Below are positions 27,624 through 36,535 of a stretch of 64,000 nt of DNA, piece by piece. Source of the DNA: Thauera chlorobenzoica (GTDB taxonomy: Bacteria > Pseudomonadota > Gammaproteobacteria > Burkholderiales > Rhodocyclaceae). The number at the start of each line of letters is the position of its first letter. The first letter of the stretch is position 1. The stretch is taken from the NCBI RefSeq assembly GCF_001922305.1, contig NZ_CP018839.1:2852001-2916000 (forward strand), written 5' to 3'. The position numbers and the translations under genes were made by a program. The notes below the pieces were generated by a model. It did no database searches. It was given only the letters and a program-made list of their open reading frames with translations, and was not told the origin of the DNA.

Positions 27624-28406
27624 TCATGCCCTGTCTCCGTGCGGGTAGCGTGTCGCGGCGGCCGGATCGAGCCCGTAGAACAGGCGCAATTGCTTGTAGA
27701 CGGCGGGGAAGCGGTCGCGCAGCGGGGCCGGGCATTCGAAGAAGGTCTCTGAGACGACGGCGAAGAATTCGCCCGGATCTTCGGCCGCATAGGGATCGAT
27801 CACGGTCTCCACGCCGCGCTCGACTTCGGCGCAGAACGCATCGAAGGCTTCACCGAACGCCGCAGCCCAGGCGCTGCGCGACATGCCGGCGCGCAGGCGG
27901 GGCAACCCGTCGACACCGCCGTTTTCCATGTCGAGCTTATGGGCGAACTCGTGGATGACCACATTCACTCCGGGCGGGTGGGCGCCCTCGTCGAACCAGG
28001 CCACCAGCACCGGGCCGCCCTCCCAGGCTTCGCCCAGCACTTCGTCCTCGTATTCGTGGACCACGCCGGCTTCGTCGAACTCGCGCCGCGGGATGACGAA
28101 ATCGCCGGGGTAGACGACGATGCCGACCCAGCCGGCGTAAGCCTCGAGGCCGATATCGAGTACCAGCAGGCAGGCCTGGAGCGCGATCGACAGCAGGATG
28201 TCGTCGTTCAGGTGCAGCCCGCGCGCGCCGTGGAACTGTTTGCACGCAAGGAACTCGAGCGCCAGCGCGCGCAGGCGGGTGCGCTCGGGCGGGGTCAGGA
28301 AGTCAAGAAAGGGCAGCGTGCGCTCGACCCTGTCCCACTGTTCAGCGGGGACTTCGGCTGGGTCGCGTCGTTCCAGCCCCAGCCAGCGTTGGATCCATTT
28401 CAGCAT
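27624..28406 (-). CDS. mtfA: MtfA-type zinc peptidase
   Basis: A 260-residue protein beginning MLKWIQRWLGLERRDP. VVIHEFAHKLDMENG is an HExxH zinc-peptidase motif with the second metal ligand likely in the following AEDPGEFFAVVSETFFE helix, where the glutamates are conserved in MtfA. Escherichia coli MtfA is a soluble aminopeptidase that binds the glucose repressor Mlc and thus affects the PTS. Whether this organism has Mlc cannot be seen. It is divergent from relA with 129 bp between the starts. Confidence 0.9.
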   Translation of the reverse strand: MLKWIQRWLGLERRDPAEVPAEQWDRVERTLPFLDFLTPPERTRLRALALEFLACKQFHGARGLHLNDDILLSIALQACLLVLDIGLEAYAGWVGIVVYPGDFVIPRREFDEAGVVHEYEDEVLGEAWEGGPVLVAWFDEGAHPPGVNVVIHEFAHKLDMENGGVDGLPRLRAGMSRSAWAAAFGEAFDAFCAEVERGVETVIDPYAAEDPGEFFAVVSETFFECPAPLRDRFPAVYKQLRLFYGLDPAAATRYPHGDRA

Positions 28407-28521
28407 CGAATGGGGGTTCGTCGTTGTGTACGAGGTGTCGTCTCTGGCTGCGGATGATCGCACAGCAGGCCGCGGGAGAACGCGCCGGTGGCGGGGGCGG
28501 GCGGGGGGCGGCCCGATATGG

Positions 28522-28527
28522 GATAAT
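28522..28527 (+). promoter_or_regulatory. putative -10 element of relA, very close to the ATG
   Basis: GATAAT lies only eight bases before the relA ATG, without a clear -35 or Shine-Dalgarno sequence. A start site at the usual spacing would give an almost leaderless mRNA. Confidence 0.3.
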
Positions 28528-28535
28528 CCGCCGCC

Positions 28536-30752
28536 ATGGTCTCCGTCACTCATGCCATTTCCCAGGGCGATACCGCGCCCCCGATCGAACTGCTTGCCGC
28601 CGGCCTGGACGAAGTCGAGCGGGGCCGCATCGAGGCCGCGCTCGACTGGATCGCGACGCTCTACGAAGGCAAGGCACTCGGCACCGGCGAGTCGACCTGG
28701 ACCCATGCGATCGGGGCCGCGCTGATCAGCGCCTCGCTGCGCCTGGATGTCGAAACGCGCCTGGCGGCGCTGCTGTTCGCCGTTTGGGACATGCTCGAGC
28801 ATCCGGGCGAAGAGCTCGGCAAACGCTTCGGGCCGGCGGTGGCCGGGCTGGTGCATGGGCTGCACCGGCTCAACGGCCTGCGCGTGATCACGCGCATGAC
28901 GGCAACGGCGAGCGCGCCCGAGATCCGCGCCCAGAACGAAGTGCTGCGCAAGATGCTGCTTGCCATGGTCGAGGACATCCGCGTGGTGCTGGTGCGTCTG
29001 GCCTCGCGCACCCAGACCTTGCGCTACTACGCCGACCAACCCGCCAACCAGCCCGCCGCAGGCTGCATCGAAATCGCCCGCGAGAGCCTCGACATCTACG
29101 CTCCGCTCGCCAACCGGCTCGGCGTGTGGCAGATCAAGTGGGAACTGGAGGACCTGTCCTTCCGCTTCATCGAGCCCGAGACCTACAAGCGCATCGCCAG
29201 GATGCTCGACGAGCGCCGGGTCGAGCGCGAACAGTTCATCCACGACGCCATCGAGCGCCTCGCCAACGAGCTTGCCGCGGCCGGGGTCAAGGCTGAAATC
29301 AGCGGGCGACCGAAGCACATTTACAGCATCTACAACAAGATGCGCAAGAAGCGGCTCGACTTCTCGCAAGTGTTCGACATCCGCGCCCTGCGCGTGCTCG
29401 TCGGCGAGATCAAGGACTGCTACACCGTGCTCGGCGTCGTGCACCAGATCTGGCAGCCGATCCCGAAAGAATTCGACGACTACATCACCAAGCCCAAGGG
29501 CAACAACTACCAGTCGCTGCATACCGCGGTGCTCGCCGGCGACGGCCGCGCGCTCGAGGTGCAGATCCGCACCCAGGCCATGCACAAGCACGCCGAACTC
29601 GGCGTGGCGGCGCACTGGCGCTACAAGGAAGGCGCCAGGAGCGGTAGCGACTACGACGAGAAGATCGCCCTGCTGCGCAAGCTGCTGTCGTGGCGCGACG
29701 AGGTCGCCGATGCCGCGCACTGGGCGGAGCAGTACAAGCGCGCTTCGCTCGACGACACGCTGTACGTGCTCACCCCGCAGGGCAGGGTCGTCGACCTGCC
29801 GCGCGGTGCCACCCCCGTGGACTTCGCCTACCGCCTGCACACCGATCTCGGCCACCACTGCCGCGGGGCCAAGATCGACGGCCACCTGGTGCCGCTCAAC
29901 ACTGCGCTGGAAAACGGGCAGACGGTCGAGATCGTTGCCGCCAAGGAAGGCGGGCCGTCGCGCGACTGGCTCGACCCGCGCCAGGCTTACGTGGCGACTT
30001 CGCGCGCGCGCTCGAAGATCAGGCAGTATTTCGCCCAGCTCGACGAGGAAGAGCTGCTCGCGCGCGGGCGCAGCTTCGTCACCCGGGAAATGCAGCGCGA
30101 CGGCCACGCCCAGGCCAACATCGACGGGCTCGCCGAGCGCCTGGGTTTTCGCAACGCCGAAGCGCTGTTTCTCGCCGCCGGCCGTGGCGAAGTCGGCCCG
30201 CGTGCGCTGCAGGTGGCCTTGCGCGAAGGCGCTGCACCGCCGGCGGAGCCGGCGGCGGAAACCGGTTTCGTCGTCGGCCGCAGCCGCTCGGGGGACAATT
30301 CCGACAAGATCCTGATCGTCGGCGTGGGCAAGCTGATGACTTCGCTGTCGCGCTGCTGCAAGCCTGCGCCCCCCGATGCGATCGAAGGCTTCGTCACCCG
30401 CGGGCGCGGGATCTCGATCCATCGCATCGACTGTGGCGATTTCCAGCAGCTCGCCCGGGCCCACCCCGAGCGCGTGATCGCCGCCGAGTGGGGCGAACAG
30501 GGCGCGGACAGTCGCGATGCGCTCTACCAGGTCGACATCAACGTTCAGGCCGGCGACCGCCAGGGGCTGCTGCGCGACATTTCCGACGTGCTCTCGCGTG
30601 AGAAGCTCAACGTCATCGCGGTCAACTCGCTGACCAAGAAGGGCACGGCCTACATGCGCTTCACCATGGAAGTGCGCGGGATCAAGCAGGTGCAGCGGGC
30701 GATCACGCTGATCCGCGAGGTGCCGGGGGTGATCGACGCCCAGCGCCGCTGA
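28536..30752 (+). CDS. relA: GTP pyrophosphokinase (RelA-type)
   Basis: A 738-residue stringent-response enzyme that makes (p)ppGpp. The N-terminal HD region is degenerate (LLFAVWDMLEHPG, no HD pair), as in RelA but not SpoT. The synthetase domain is intact (GRPKHIYSIYNKM, then YITKPKGNNYQSLHT) and carries the acidic EFDDYI motif typical of RelA rather than the basic SpoT version. TGS (DTLYVLTPQGRVVDLPRG near residue 405) and a C-terminal ACT domain complete the protein. It acts on ribosomes with uncharged tRNA. Confidence 0.95.
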   Translation: MVSVTHAISQGDTAPPIELLAAGLDEVERGRIEAALDWIATLYEGKALGTGESTWTHAIGAALISASLRLDVETRLAALLFAVWDMLEHPGEELGKRFGPAVAGLVHGLHRLNGLRVITRMTATASAPEIRAQNEVLRKMLLAMVEDIRVVLVRLASRTQTLRYYADQPANQPAAGCIEIARESLDIYAPLANRLGVWQIKWELEDLSFRFIEPETYKRIARMLDERRVEREQFIHDAIERLANELAAAGVKAEISGRPKHIYSIYNKMRKKRLDFSQVFDIRALRVLVGEIKDCYTVLGVVHQIWQPIPKEFDDYITKPKGNNYQSLHTAVLAGDGRALEVQIRTQAMHKHAELGVAAHWRYKEGARSGSDYDEKIALLRKLLSWRDEVADAAHWAEQYKRASLDDTLYVLTPQGRVVDLPRGATPVDFAYRLHTDLGHHCRGAKIDGHLVPLNTALENGQTVEIVAAKEGGPSRDWLDPRQAYVATSRARSKIRQYFAQLDEEELLARGRSFVTREMQRDGHAQANIDGLAERLGFRNAEALFLAAGRGEVGPRALQVALREGAAPPAEPAAETGFVVGRSRSGDNSDKILIVGVGKLMTSLSRCCKPAPPDAIEGFVTRGRGISIHRIDCGDFQQLARAHPERVIAAEWGEQGADSRDALYQVDINVQAGDRQGLLRDISDVLSREKLNVIAVNSLTKKGTAYMRFTMEVRGIKQVQRAITLIREVPGVIDAQRR

Positions 30753-30813
30753 GCCCGGTGCCCGCCGCGGCGCGCGGGAGGCGGTGCCGCCTTCCGCTGC
30801 GCGGACGAAAAGC

Positions 30814-32886
30814 TCAGCTGCTTGCCGCGAGTTCCTTGAGCAGGATCAGCTGTGCCGCGCGGCGAATGCTGCGCGGGTTCTTGCGGCGATAGCTGCCGTC
30901 GGCCTGCATGTCCCAGGCCTGGCAGTTGTCGCCGAGATAGGGGCGCAGGCCCTCCTTCATCACCCGGCGCTTGAGGCGGGGATCGAGCACCGGGAAGGCG
31001 ATCTCGATGCGGCGGAAGAAGTTGCGGTCCATCCAGTCCGCGCTCGACAGGTACATCCGGTCTTCGCCGTCGGCGTGGAAGTGGAAGATGCGGTGATGCT
31101 CGAGAAAGCGCCCCACCACCGAGCGCACCCGGATGTTGTCCGACAGTCCGGGCACACCCGGGCGCAGTGCGCAGGGGCCGCGGATGATGAGGTCGATCTC
31201 CACCCCGGCCTGCGAGGCAGCGTAGAGCGCCTCGATGGTTTCCGGCTCGAGCAGGGCGTTCATCTTCGCCAGGATGCGCCCGCGCCGGCCCCCGCGGGCG
31301 ATCTCGGCCTCACGCCCGATCGCGGCCACGACCTTGGGCTGCAGCGTGAACGGCGACTGCCACAGGTGGCGCAGCTCGGTCGCCTTGCCCAGGCCGGTGA
31401 GCTGCTTGAACACTTCGGCGACGTCCTCGCCGATCTCCTTGTTGCAGGTGAGCAGGCCGAAGTCGGTGTAGAAGCGCGTGGTGCGCGGGTGGTAGTTGCC
31501 GGTGCCCATGTGCATGTAGTGGCGCAGGCCGTCCTCTTCGCGGCGCACCACCATCAGCAGCTTGGCGTGGGTCTTGTAGCCGAACACGCCATAGACGACG
31601 TGGGCGCCGACTTCCTCGAGGCGGTTGGCGAGGGTGATGTTGGCTTCTTCGTCGAAGCGCGCCATCAGTTCGAGGACGACGGTGACTTCCTTGCCCTTTT
31701 GCGCCGCACGGGCCAGATGCTCCATCAGCACCGAGTCGGTGCCGGTGCGGTACACGGTCATCTTGATCGCCAGCACGTGGGGGTCGTCGGCCGCCGCACG
31801 CAGCATCTCGATCACCGGCGCGAAGCTCTGGAACGGGTGATGGAGCAGGATGTCCTGGCTGCGGATGGCGGCGAAGATCTGCTGGCGCTTTTCCAGGGCC
31901 TTGGGCAGGCCGGGCACGAAAGGCGGGTATTTCAGGTCGGCGCGCTCCACCCAGTCGGGGATCTGCATCAGGCGCACGAGGTTGACGATGCCCGGGGCGC
32001 GGTACAGGTCGTCGCCATCGAGGTGAAAGTGCTGCAGCAGGAAGGAGGCCATGTCCACCGAGCAGTTGTCGGCGACCTCGAGCCGCACTGCGCCGCCGAA
32101 CTGGCGCTGCTGCAGTTCGCCCTTCAGCGAGGCGCGCAGGTCCTTGACTTCTTCCTCGTCGAGAAACAGGTCCGAGTTGCGCGTGACCCGGAACTGGTAG
32201 CAGCCCAGTACGTGCATGCCACTGAACAGTTCGCCGACATGGGCGTGCAGCACCGAGGACAGGAAGACGAAGCCGTATTCGTGCTCGCAGATCTCGCGCG
32301 GCAGCCGGATCACGCGCGGCAAGGCCCGCGGCGCCTGCACGATGGCGGCACCCGAGTCGCGGCCGAAGGCATCGCGCCCTTCGAGCTCGACGGCGAAGTT
32401 CAGGCTCTTGTTGAGCACGCGCGGGAAGGGGTGGGCGGGGTCGAGGCCGATCGGCGTCAGCACCGGCATCACTTCGTTCAGGAAGAACGTGCGGATCCAG
32501 GCCCGCTGCGCTTCCGACCACTGGTTGCGGCGCAGGAACACGACGCCTTCCTGCTCCAGTGCGGGCAGGATATCTTCATTGAGCAACTGGTACTGGCGGG
32601 CGATGATGGCGTGCACTTCGCGGCTGACGCGCTCGAGCAGCTCGGTCGGAGAAATCCCGTCTTCGCCCGACTTGCGGCTGCCGACGCGGATCTGTTCCTT
32701 GATGCCGGAGACCCGGATCTCGAAAAACTCGTCGAGGTTGCTGGAAACGATGCACAGGAAGCGCAGACGTTCGAGCAGTGGCACGGTCGGGTCGGCAGCC
32801 TGGGCGAGGACGCGGCGCTGGAACTGGAGCAGCGAAAGCTCGCGGTTGATGAAGTGATCGGCAGGATAGTAGTGGTCGTTTCTCAT
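30814..32886 (-). CDS. ppk: polyphosphate kinase 1
   Basis: A 690-residue enzyme reversibly building polyphosphate from ATP. The N-terminal FINRELSLLQFQRRVLAQA and SSNLDEFFEIRVSG are diagnostic, and the catalytic histidine sits in YGVFGYKTHAKLLMVVRRE near residue 430. The C-terminal domain ends with a normal RRAAQLILLKELAASS. It is divergent from ppx, which degrades the polymer, over a 219-bp region containing a Pho-box-like array on its own strand, so phosphate control is likely. Confidence 0.97.
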   Translation of the reverse strand: MRNDHYYPADHFINRELSLLQFQRRVLAQAADPTVPLLERLRFLCIVSSNLDEFFEIRVSGIKEQIRVGSRKSGEDGISPTELLERVSREVHAIIARQYQLLNEDILPALEQEGVVFLRRNQWSEAQRAWIRTFFLNEVMPVLTPIGLDPAHPFPRVLNKSLNFAVELEGRDAFGRDSGAAIVQAPRALPRVIRLPREICEHEYGFVFLSSVLHAHVGELFSGMHVLGCYQFRVTRNSDLFLDEEEVKDLRASLKGELQQRQFGGAVRLEVADNCSVDMASFLLQHFHLDGDDLYRAPGIVNLVRLMQIPDWVERADLKYPPFVPGLPKALEKRQQIFAAIRSQDILLHHPFQSFAPVIEMLRAAADDPHVLAIKMTVYRTGTDSVLMEHLARAAQKGKEVTVVLELMARFDEEANITLANRLEEVGAHVVYGVFGYKTHAKLLMVVRREEDGLRHYMHMGTGNYHPRTTRFYTDFGLLTCNKEIGEDVAEVFKQLTGLGKATELRHLWQSPFTLQPKVVAAIGREAEIARGGRRGRILAKMNALLEPETIEALYAASQAGVEIDLIIRGPCALRPGVPGLSDNIRVRSVVGRFLEHHRIFHFHADGEDRMYLSSADWMDRNFFRRIEIAFPVLDPRLKRRVMKEGLRPYLGDNCQAWDMQADGSYRRKNPRSIRRAAQLILLKELAASS

Positions 32887-32930
32887 GGCGGTTCCGGCGT
32901 GGGTGGGCGCGAGTCGGCATCAATGATTAT

Positions 32931-32959
32931 GTGACAGTTTTACTGCATGTTCATGACAG
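32931..32959 (-). promoter_or_regulatory. Pho-box-like direct repeats upstream of ppk
   Basis: On the minus strand CTGTCAT, ATGCAGT and CTGTCAC occur with 4-bp spacers (GAAC and AAAA), an 11-bp period typical of PhoB sites; the outer two match CTGTCAT closely and the middle is degenerate. The array lies 45 bp before the ppk start and 147 bp before ppx. Confidence 0.6.
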
Positions 32960-33062
32960 CTGCCGCGCACGAATATCGGCCAGGCGTATCGGAGCGGATT
33001 CGCGCCCGGCGCTCCTGCTCTGCAGCCGGGCGGGAGGCGGGGGAGCAGGGGGCCGATGGTGC

Positions 33063-33068
33063 TAAAAT
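33063..33068 (+). promoter_or_regulatory. putative -10 element (TAAAAT) for ppx
   Basis: TAAAAT lies 37 bases before the first ppx ATG, in a context like the other -10 boxes of this window; no good -35 is seen. Confidence 0.35.
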
Positions 33069-33105
33069 CGCCCCCTTCGGCGCCGGCGGCGTCCTCCGAA
33101 TTGCG

Positions 33106-34608
33106 ATGATGCGAGATCTAATTGCGGCCATCGATCTGGGCTCGAACAGCTTCCGTCTGCAGGTCGGCCGTATCGTCAATGACCAGATCTACCCGCTCGA
33201 CGGCCTGAAGGAAGCGGTCCGGCTGGCGGCCGGTTTGTCGCCGGACAAGAAGCTCGACCTCGCCGCGCAGCAGCGCGGGGTTGCGGCGCTGCTGCGGTTT
33301 CATGAACGCCTGCACGATTTCGCCCCGCAGCGGGTGCGCGCGGTGGCGACCAACACCTTGCGCGTGGCGAAGAACGCCCCCGAGTTCCTGATCCGTGCCG
33401 AGGCGGCGCTGGGCTTTCCGATCGAGGTCATCGCCGGGCGCGAGGAAGCGCGGCTGATCTACGTCGGCGTTGCCCATACCCTGCCCGATCCGCACCGCCA
33501 GCAACTGATCGTCGACATCGGCGGAGGTTCGACCGAGTTCATCATCGGCAAGAGTTTCGAGCCCGTGCTGCTGGAGTCGCGCTACATGGGCTGTGTCGGC
33601 TTCAGCCTGCGTTTTTTCCCGGAAGGGCGGATCGACAAGCGCAGCCTGAGGGACGCCGAGCTCGCCGCGCGGCGCGAGCTGCAGACCATCGTCCAGGCCT
33701 ACCGCGAGGCCGGCTGGGAAGAGGCGGTGGGTTCCAGCGGAACGGCCAAGGCCTTGCTCGAAATCCTCGAACAGAACGGTTTTTCCAGCGGCGGCATCAC
33801 CCGCGACGGGCTTGAGAAGCTGAAGGCGGTGCTGCTGCGCGCGGGGCGGCTCGATGCGCTCGAGCTCGCCGGACTCAAGGGCGATCGCATTCCGGTGATC
33901 CTGGGCGGACTGTCGATCATGAGCGCGGTGTTCAAGGAGTTCGGCATCGAGCGCATGGTGTTCTCCGAAGGCGCGCTGCGCCTGGGCGTGCTCTACGATC
34001 TGCTCGGGCGCTACCACCACCACGATCTGCGCGACGCCACGGTGTCGGCCTTCGTTCGCCGCTACGGCGTCGATCCGCGCCAGGCACAGCAGGTCGCCGA
34101 CACCGCCTGCCACCTGCTCGGCCAGCTCGAGCCGGAAATGGCCGACCCCGAGCACCTCGACCGCCGCTTCCTGCGCTGGGCTGCCCTCCTTCATGAGATC
34201 GGCATTTCAGTGGCGCATTCGAGCTACCACAAGCACAGCGCCTACATCGTCGCCAACGCCGACATGCCGGGTTTTTCACGGATGGACCAGGCCCGCCTGG
34301 CGCGCCTCGTGCTGTCCCACCGCGGCAAGCTCGAGCGGGTCTCGTCGATCGACGCCGACAGCGTGGACTGGCTGCTGGTCGCCTGCCTGCGGCTGGCGGT
34401 GGTGGTCCATCGTGCCCGCGATGCGCGCGGCATCCCGCCGCTCGAAATGCGCCGCGAGGGCAGGGGGTTTTCGGTGAATACCCCGGCCAGCTGGCTGCAG
34501 AAGCTGCCGCTGACGGCCGCGGCGCTCGAGGAAGAGCGCCGCCAGTGGGTCGCGCTCGGGCGCGGACTGTACGTGCGCGCGCTGGGCGCGCGCAGCGCGG
34601 CGGCCTGA
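33106..34608 (+). CDS. ppx: exopolyphosphatase
   Basis: A 500-residue Ppx/GppA-family phosphatase. AAIDLGSNSFRLQVGR is phosphate loop 1 and LIVDIGGGSTEFIIG loop 2; EEARLIYVGVAHTLP, with the catalytic glutamate, lies between them. The C-terminal half is an HD-like domain (RWAALLHEIGISVAHSSYHKHSAYI). Ppx releases phosphate from polyphosphate and may hydrolyse pppGpp. A double ATG gives two possible first methionines. It is divergent from ppk and followed 6 bp later by an Mla-type permease. Confidence 0.95.
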   Translation: MMRDLIAAIDLGSNSFRLQVGRIVNDQIYPLDGLKEAVRLAAGLSPDKKLDLAAQQRGVAALLRFHERLHDFAPQRVRAVATNTLRVAKNAPEFLIRAEAALGFPIEVIAGREEARLIYVGVAHTLPDPHRQQLIVDIGGGSTEFIIGKSFEPVLLESRYMGCVGFSLRFFPEGRIDKRSLRDAELAARRELQTIVQAYREAGWEEAVGSSGTAKALLEILEQNGFSSGGITRDGLEKLKAVLLRAGRLDALELAGLKGDRIPVILGGLSIMSAVFKEFGIERMVFSEGALRLGVLYDLLGRYHHHDLRDATVSAFVRRYGVDPRQAQQVADTACHLLGQLEPEMADPEHLDRRFLRWAALLHEIGISVAHSSYHKHSAYIVANADMPGFSRMDQARLARLVLSHRGKLERVSSIDADSVDWLLVACLRLAVVVHRARDARGIPPLEMRREGRGFSVNTPASWLQKLPLTAAALEEERRQWVALGRGLYVRALGARSAAA

Positions 34609-34614
34609 ACCGCA

Positions 34615-35742
34615 ATGAGCACCATGGCCGCGGGCATCGATAACGGGATCGTCATCGACCGTGCCGCGGGGACGGTGCGCCTGGCCGGCGAGTGGACCCT
34701 GAGGGCGTTGTCCGTGCGGCTTGCCGCGCTGCGGCGCGAGCTGGCGACGGCGCAGGGCTGTGCGCACTGGTCGCTGTCCGCGGTCGATCGCCTCGACAGC
34801 TTCGGCGCCCTTCTGCTGTGGCGCGCCTGGGGGCGGCGATGGCCGGCGCAGGTGGACCTGAGCGAGGCCCACCGCGCCGCCATCGAGCGCGTCGCCCGCG
34901 CTGCGGCGCGCCCGCTCGTGCTCGCGTCCGCGTTCACGATCGCGGACGCGGTGGGGATGCTGGGCGCGGCGATCCTCGGCCTGGCAGTCCATCTGCGCGA
35001 TTTCGTCGCCCTGCTCGGCCAGCTCCTGCTCGATCTGCTGCACCTCGTCCGCCATCCGCGCGAATGGCCGATGCTGGAAATTTCGGCCAACCTCCACAAG
35101 GTCGCGGTCAAGGCGATGGCGGTGACCGCGCTGGTGGGCTTTCTGATCGGCGTCGTGCTGTCCTATCTGTCGGCCCTGCAGCTGAAGATGTTCGGCGCTG
35201 ACACCTTCATCGTCAATATCCTCGGCCTGGGCATCATCCGCGAGCTCGGGCCGGTGCTGGTGTCGGTGCTGGTGGCGGGACGCTCGGGGTCGGCGATGAC
35301 GGCCCAGCTGGGGGTGATGCGCGTTACCGAGGAAATCGATGCGCTCGCGGCGATGGGCATTTCGCGCTCGCTGCGCCTGGTGCTGCCCAAAGTGATCGCA
35401 CTGACGCTGGCGATGCCGCTGCTGGTGCTGTGGACCTCGGCGGTGGCGCTGCTCGGGGGCTGGCTGTCGGCCTGGATCGAGCTCGACCTGTCGTTCCGCT
35501 ACTTCATCGATGCCTTGCCCGATGCGGTGCCGGTGGCGAACCTGTTCATCGGCCTGTCCAAGGGGGCGGTGTTCGGCTTGCTGATCGCCCTCATCGCCTG
35601 CCATTTCGGCCTGCGCGTGCAGCCCAACACCGAGAGCCTGTCGGCCAACACCACGGCCTCGGTGGTATCGGCGATCACGGTGGTGATCCTGGTCGATGCG
35701 ATCTTCGCGATCGCCACCCGTTCGATCGGGATTCCGGGATGA
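34615..35742 (+). CDS. mlaE: MlaE-family permease with N-terminal STAS-like domain
   Basis: A 375-residue inner-membrane protein. Residues 1-95 look like a STAS domain (VRLAGEWTLRALSVRLAALR, LSAVDRLDSFGALLLWRAWG), the kind supplied by separate MlaB in Escherichia coli. The rest is the MlaE/YrbE permease with ELGPVLVSVLVAGRSGSAMTAQ and several hydrophobic helices up to residue 375. The fused form is typical of systems with an MCE protein and an auxiliary lipoprotein. It is linked by an ATGA overlap to the following ATPase. Confidence 0.9.
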   Translation: MSTMAAGIDNGIVIDRAAGTVRLAGEWTLRALSVRLAALRRELATAQGCAHWSLSAVDRLDSFGALLLWRAWGRRWPAQVDLSEAHRAAIERVARAAARPLVLASAFTIADAVGMLGAAILGLAVHLRDFVALLGQLLLDLLHLVRHPREWPMLEISANLHKVAVKAMAVTALVGFLIGVVLSYLSALQLKMFGADTFIVNILGLGIIRELGPVLVSVLVAGRSGSAMTAQLGVMRVTEEIDALAAMGISRSLRLVLPKVIALTLAMPLLVLWTSAVALLGGWLSAWIELDLSFRYFIDALPDAVPVANLFIGLSKGAVFGLLIALIACHFGLRVQPNTESLSANTTASVVSAITVVILVDAIFAIATRSIGIPG

Positions 35743-36533
35743 GCGCCGGCCGGCCGCAGGGCGCTCCGGTGGTCTCGCTGCGTGGCGTGGTGACGCGCTT
35801 CGGCGCCAACGTGGTGCACCAGGGGCTCGACCTGGACATCGAGGCCGGCGAGATTGTGGCCCTGGTGGGCGGCTCGGGCAGCGGCAAGACGACCTTGCTG
35901 CGCCATGTCATCGGCCTCACCCGGCCGGCCGCGGGCGAAGTGCGGCTGTTCGGCGAAGCGCTGCACGCCGGCACGGTGCACGAGCGCATCGCGCGCCAGC
36001 GCCGCTGCGGCGTGCTGTTCCAGCAGGGGGCGCTGTTTTCCGCGTTTACCGTGGGCGAAAACATCGCCTTTCCGCTGCGCGAGCTCGGCATCGTGCACGA
36101 GGATGAAATCCGCGACCTCGTCGCCCTGAAGCTGGCGATGGTCGAAATGGAGCCCGAGCACGCGCGGCTGATGCCGGCCGAGCTCTCCGGCGGAATGGTC
36201 AAGCGCGCGGCCCTCGCCCGTGCGCTGGCGCTCGAGCCCGAGCTGTTGCTGCTCGACGAACCGACTGCGGGTCTGGACCCCGACCGCAGCGCCGCCTTCG
36301 TGCGTCTGATCCTGGCGCTGCGCGGCGAACTGGGGCTGACCGTGGTGCTGGTCACGCACGACCTCGATACCCTGGCGGCAATGGCCACCCGGGTGGCGGT
36401 GCTGGCCGACAAACACATCCTGAGTTATGCCACGCTGGAAGACACGCTGAAGCTCGAGCATCCGTTCATCGAGCGCTTCTTCCATGGAGAACATGGTCGC
36501 CGGGCTCTGGCCCGGGCACAGGGAGGTCGCTGA
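35739..36533 (+). CDS. mlaF: ABC ATPase of the MCE/Mla-type transporter
   Basis: A 264-residue ATPase with Walker A (GGSGSGKTTLLRH), an MlaF-like signature (ELSGGMVKRAALARALA) and Walker B (LLLDEPTAGLDPDRSAAF). SGGM-K/R-AALARA is characteristic of MlaF/TtgA-like phospholipid or solvent-tolerance ATPases. It overlaps mlaE by 4 bp and ends 2 bp before mlaD, so the subunits are co-expressed. The C-terminal HPFIERFFHGEHGRRALAR is similar to MlaF tails that contact neighbouring subunits. Confidence 0.93.
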   Translation: MSAGRPQGAPVVSLRGVVTRFGANVVHQGLDLDIEAGEIVALVGGSGSGKTTLLRHVIGLTRPAAGEVRLFGEALHAGTVHERIARQRRCGVLFQQGALFSAFTVGENIAFPLRELGIVHEDEIRDLVALKLAMVEMEPEHARLMPAELSGGMVKRAALARALALEPELLLLDEPTAGLDPDRSAAFVRLILALRGELGLTVVLVTHDLDTLAAMATRVAVLADKHILSYATLEDTLKLEHPFIERFFHGEHGRRALARAQGGR

Positions 36534-36535
36534 TC

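Noticed and set aside
30779..30792. AGGCGG-TG-CCGCCT as a relA/ppk terminator
   Set aside because: The loop would be only two bases and there is no T-run on either strand.
30784..32934. A long plus-strand open frame opposite ppk
   Set aside because: ppk is full-length with the catalytic histidine; the plus frame has no recognisable domain.
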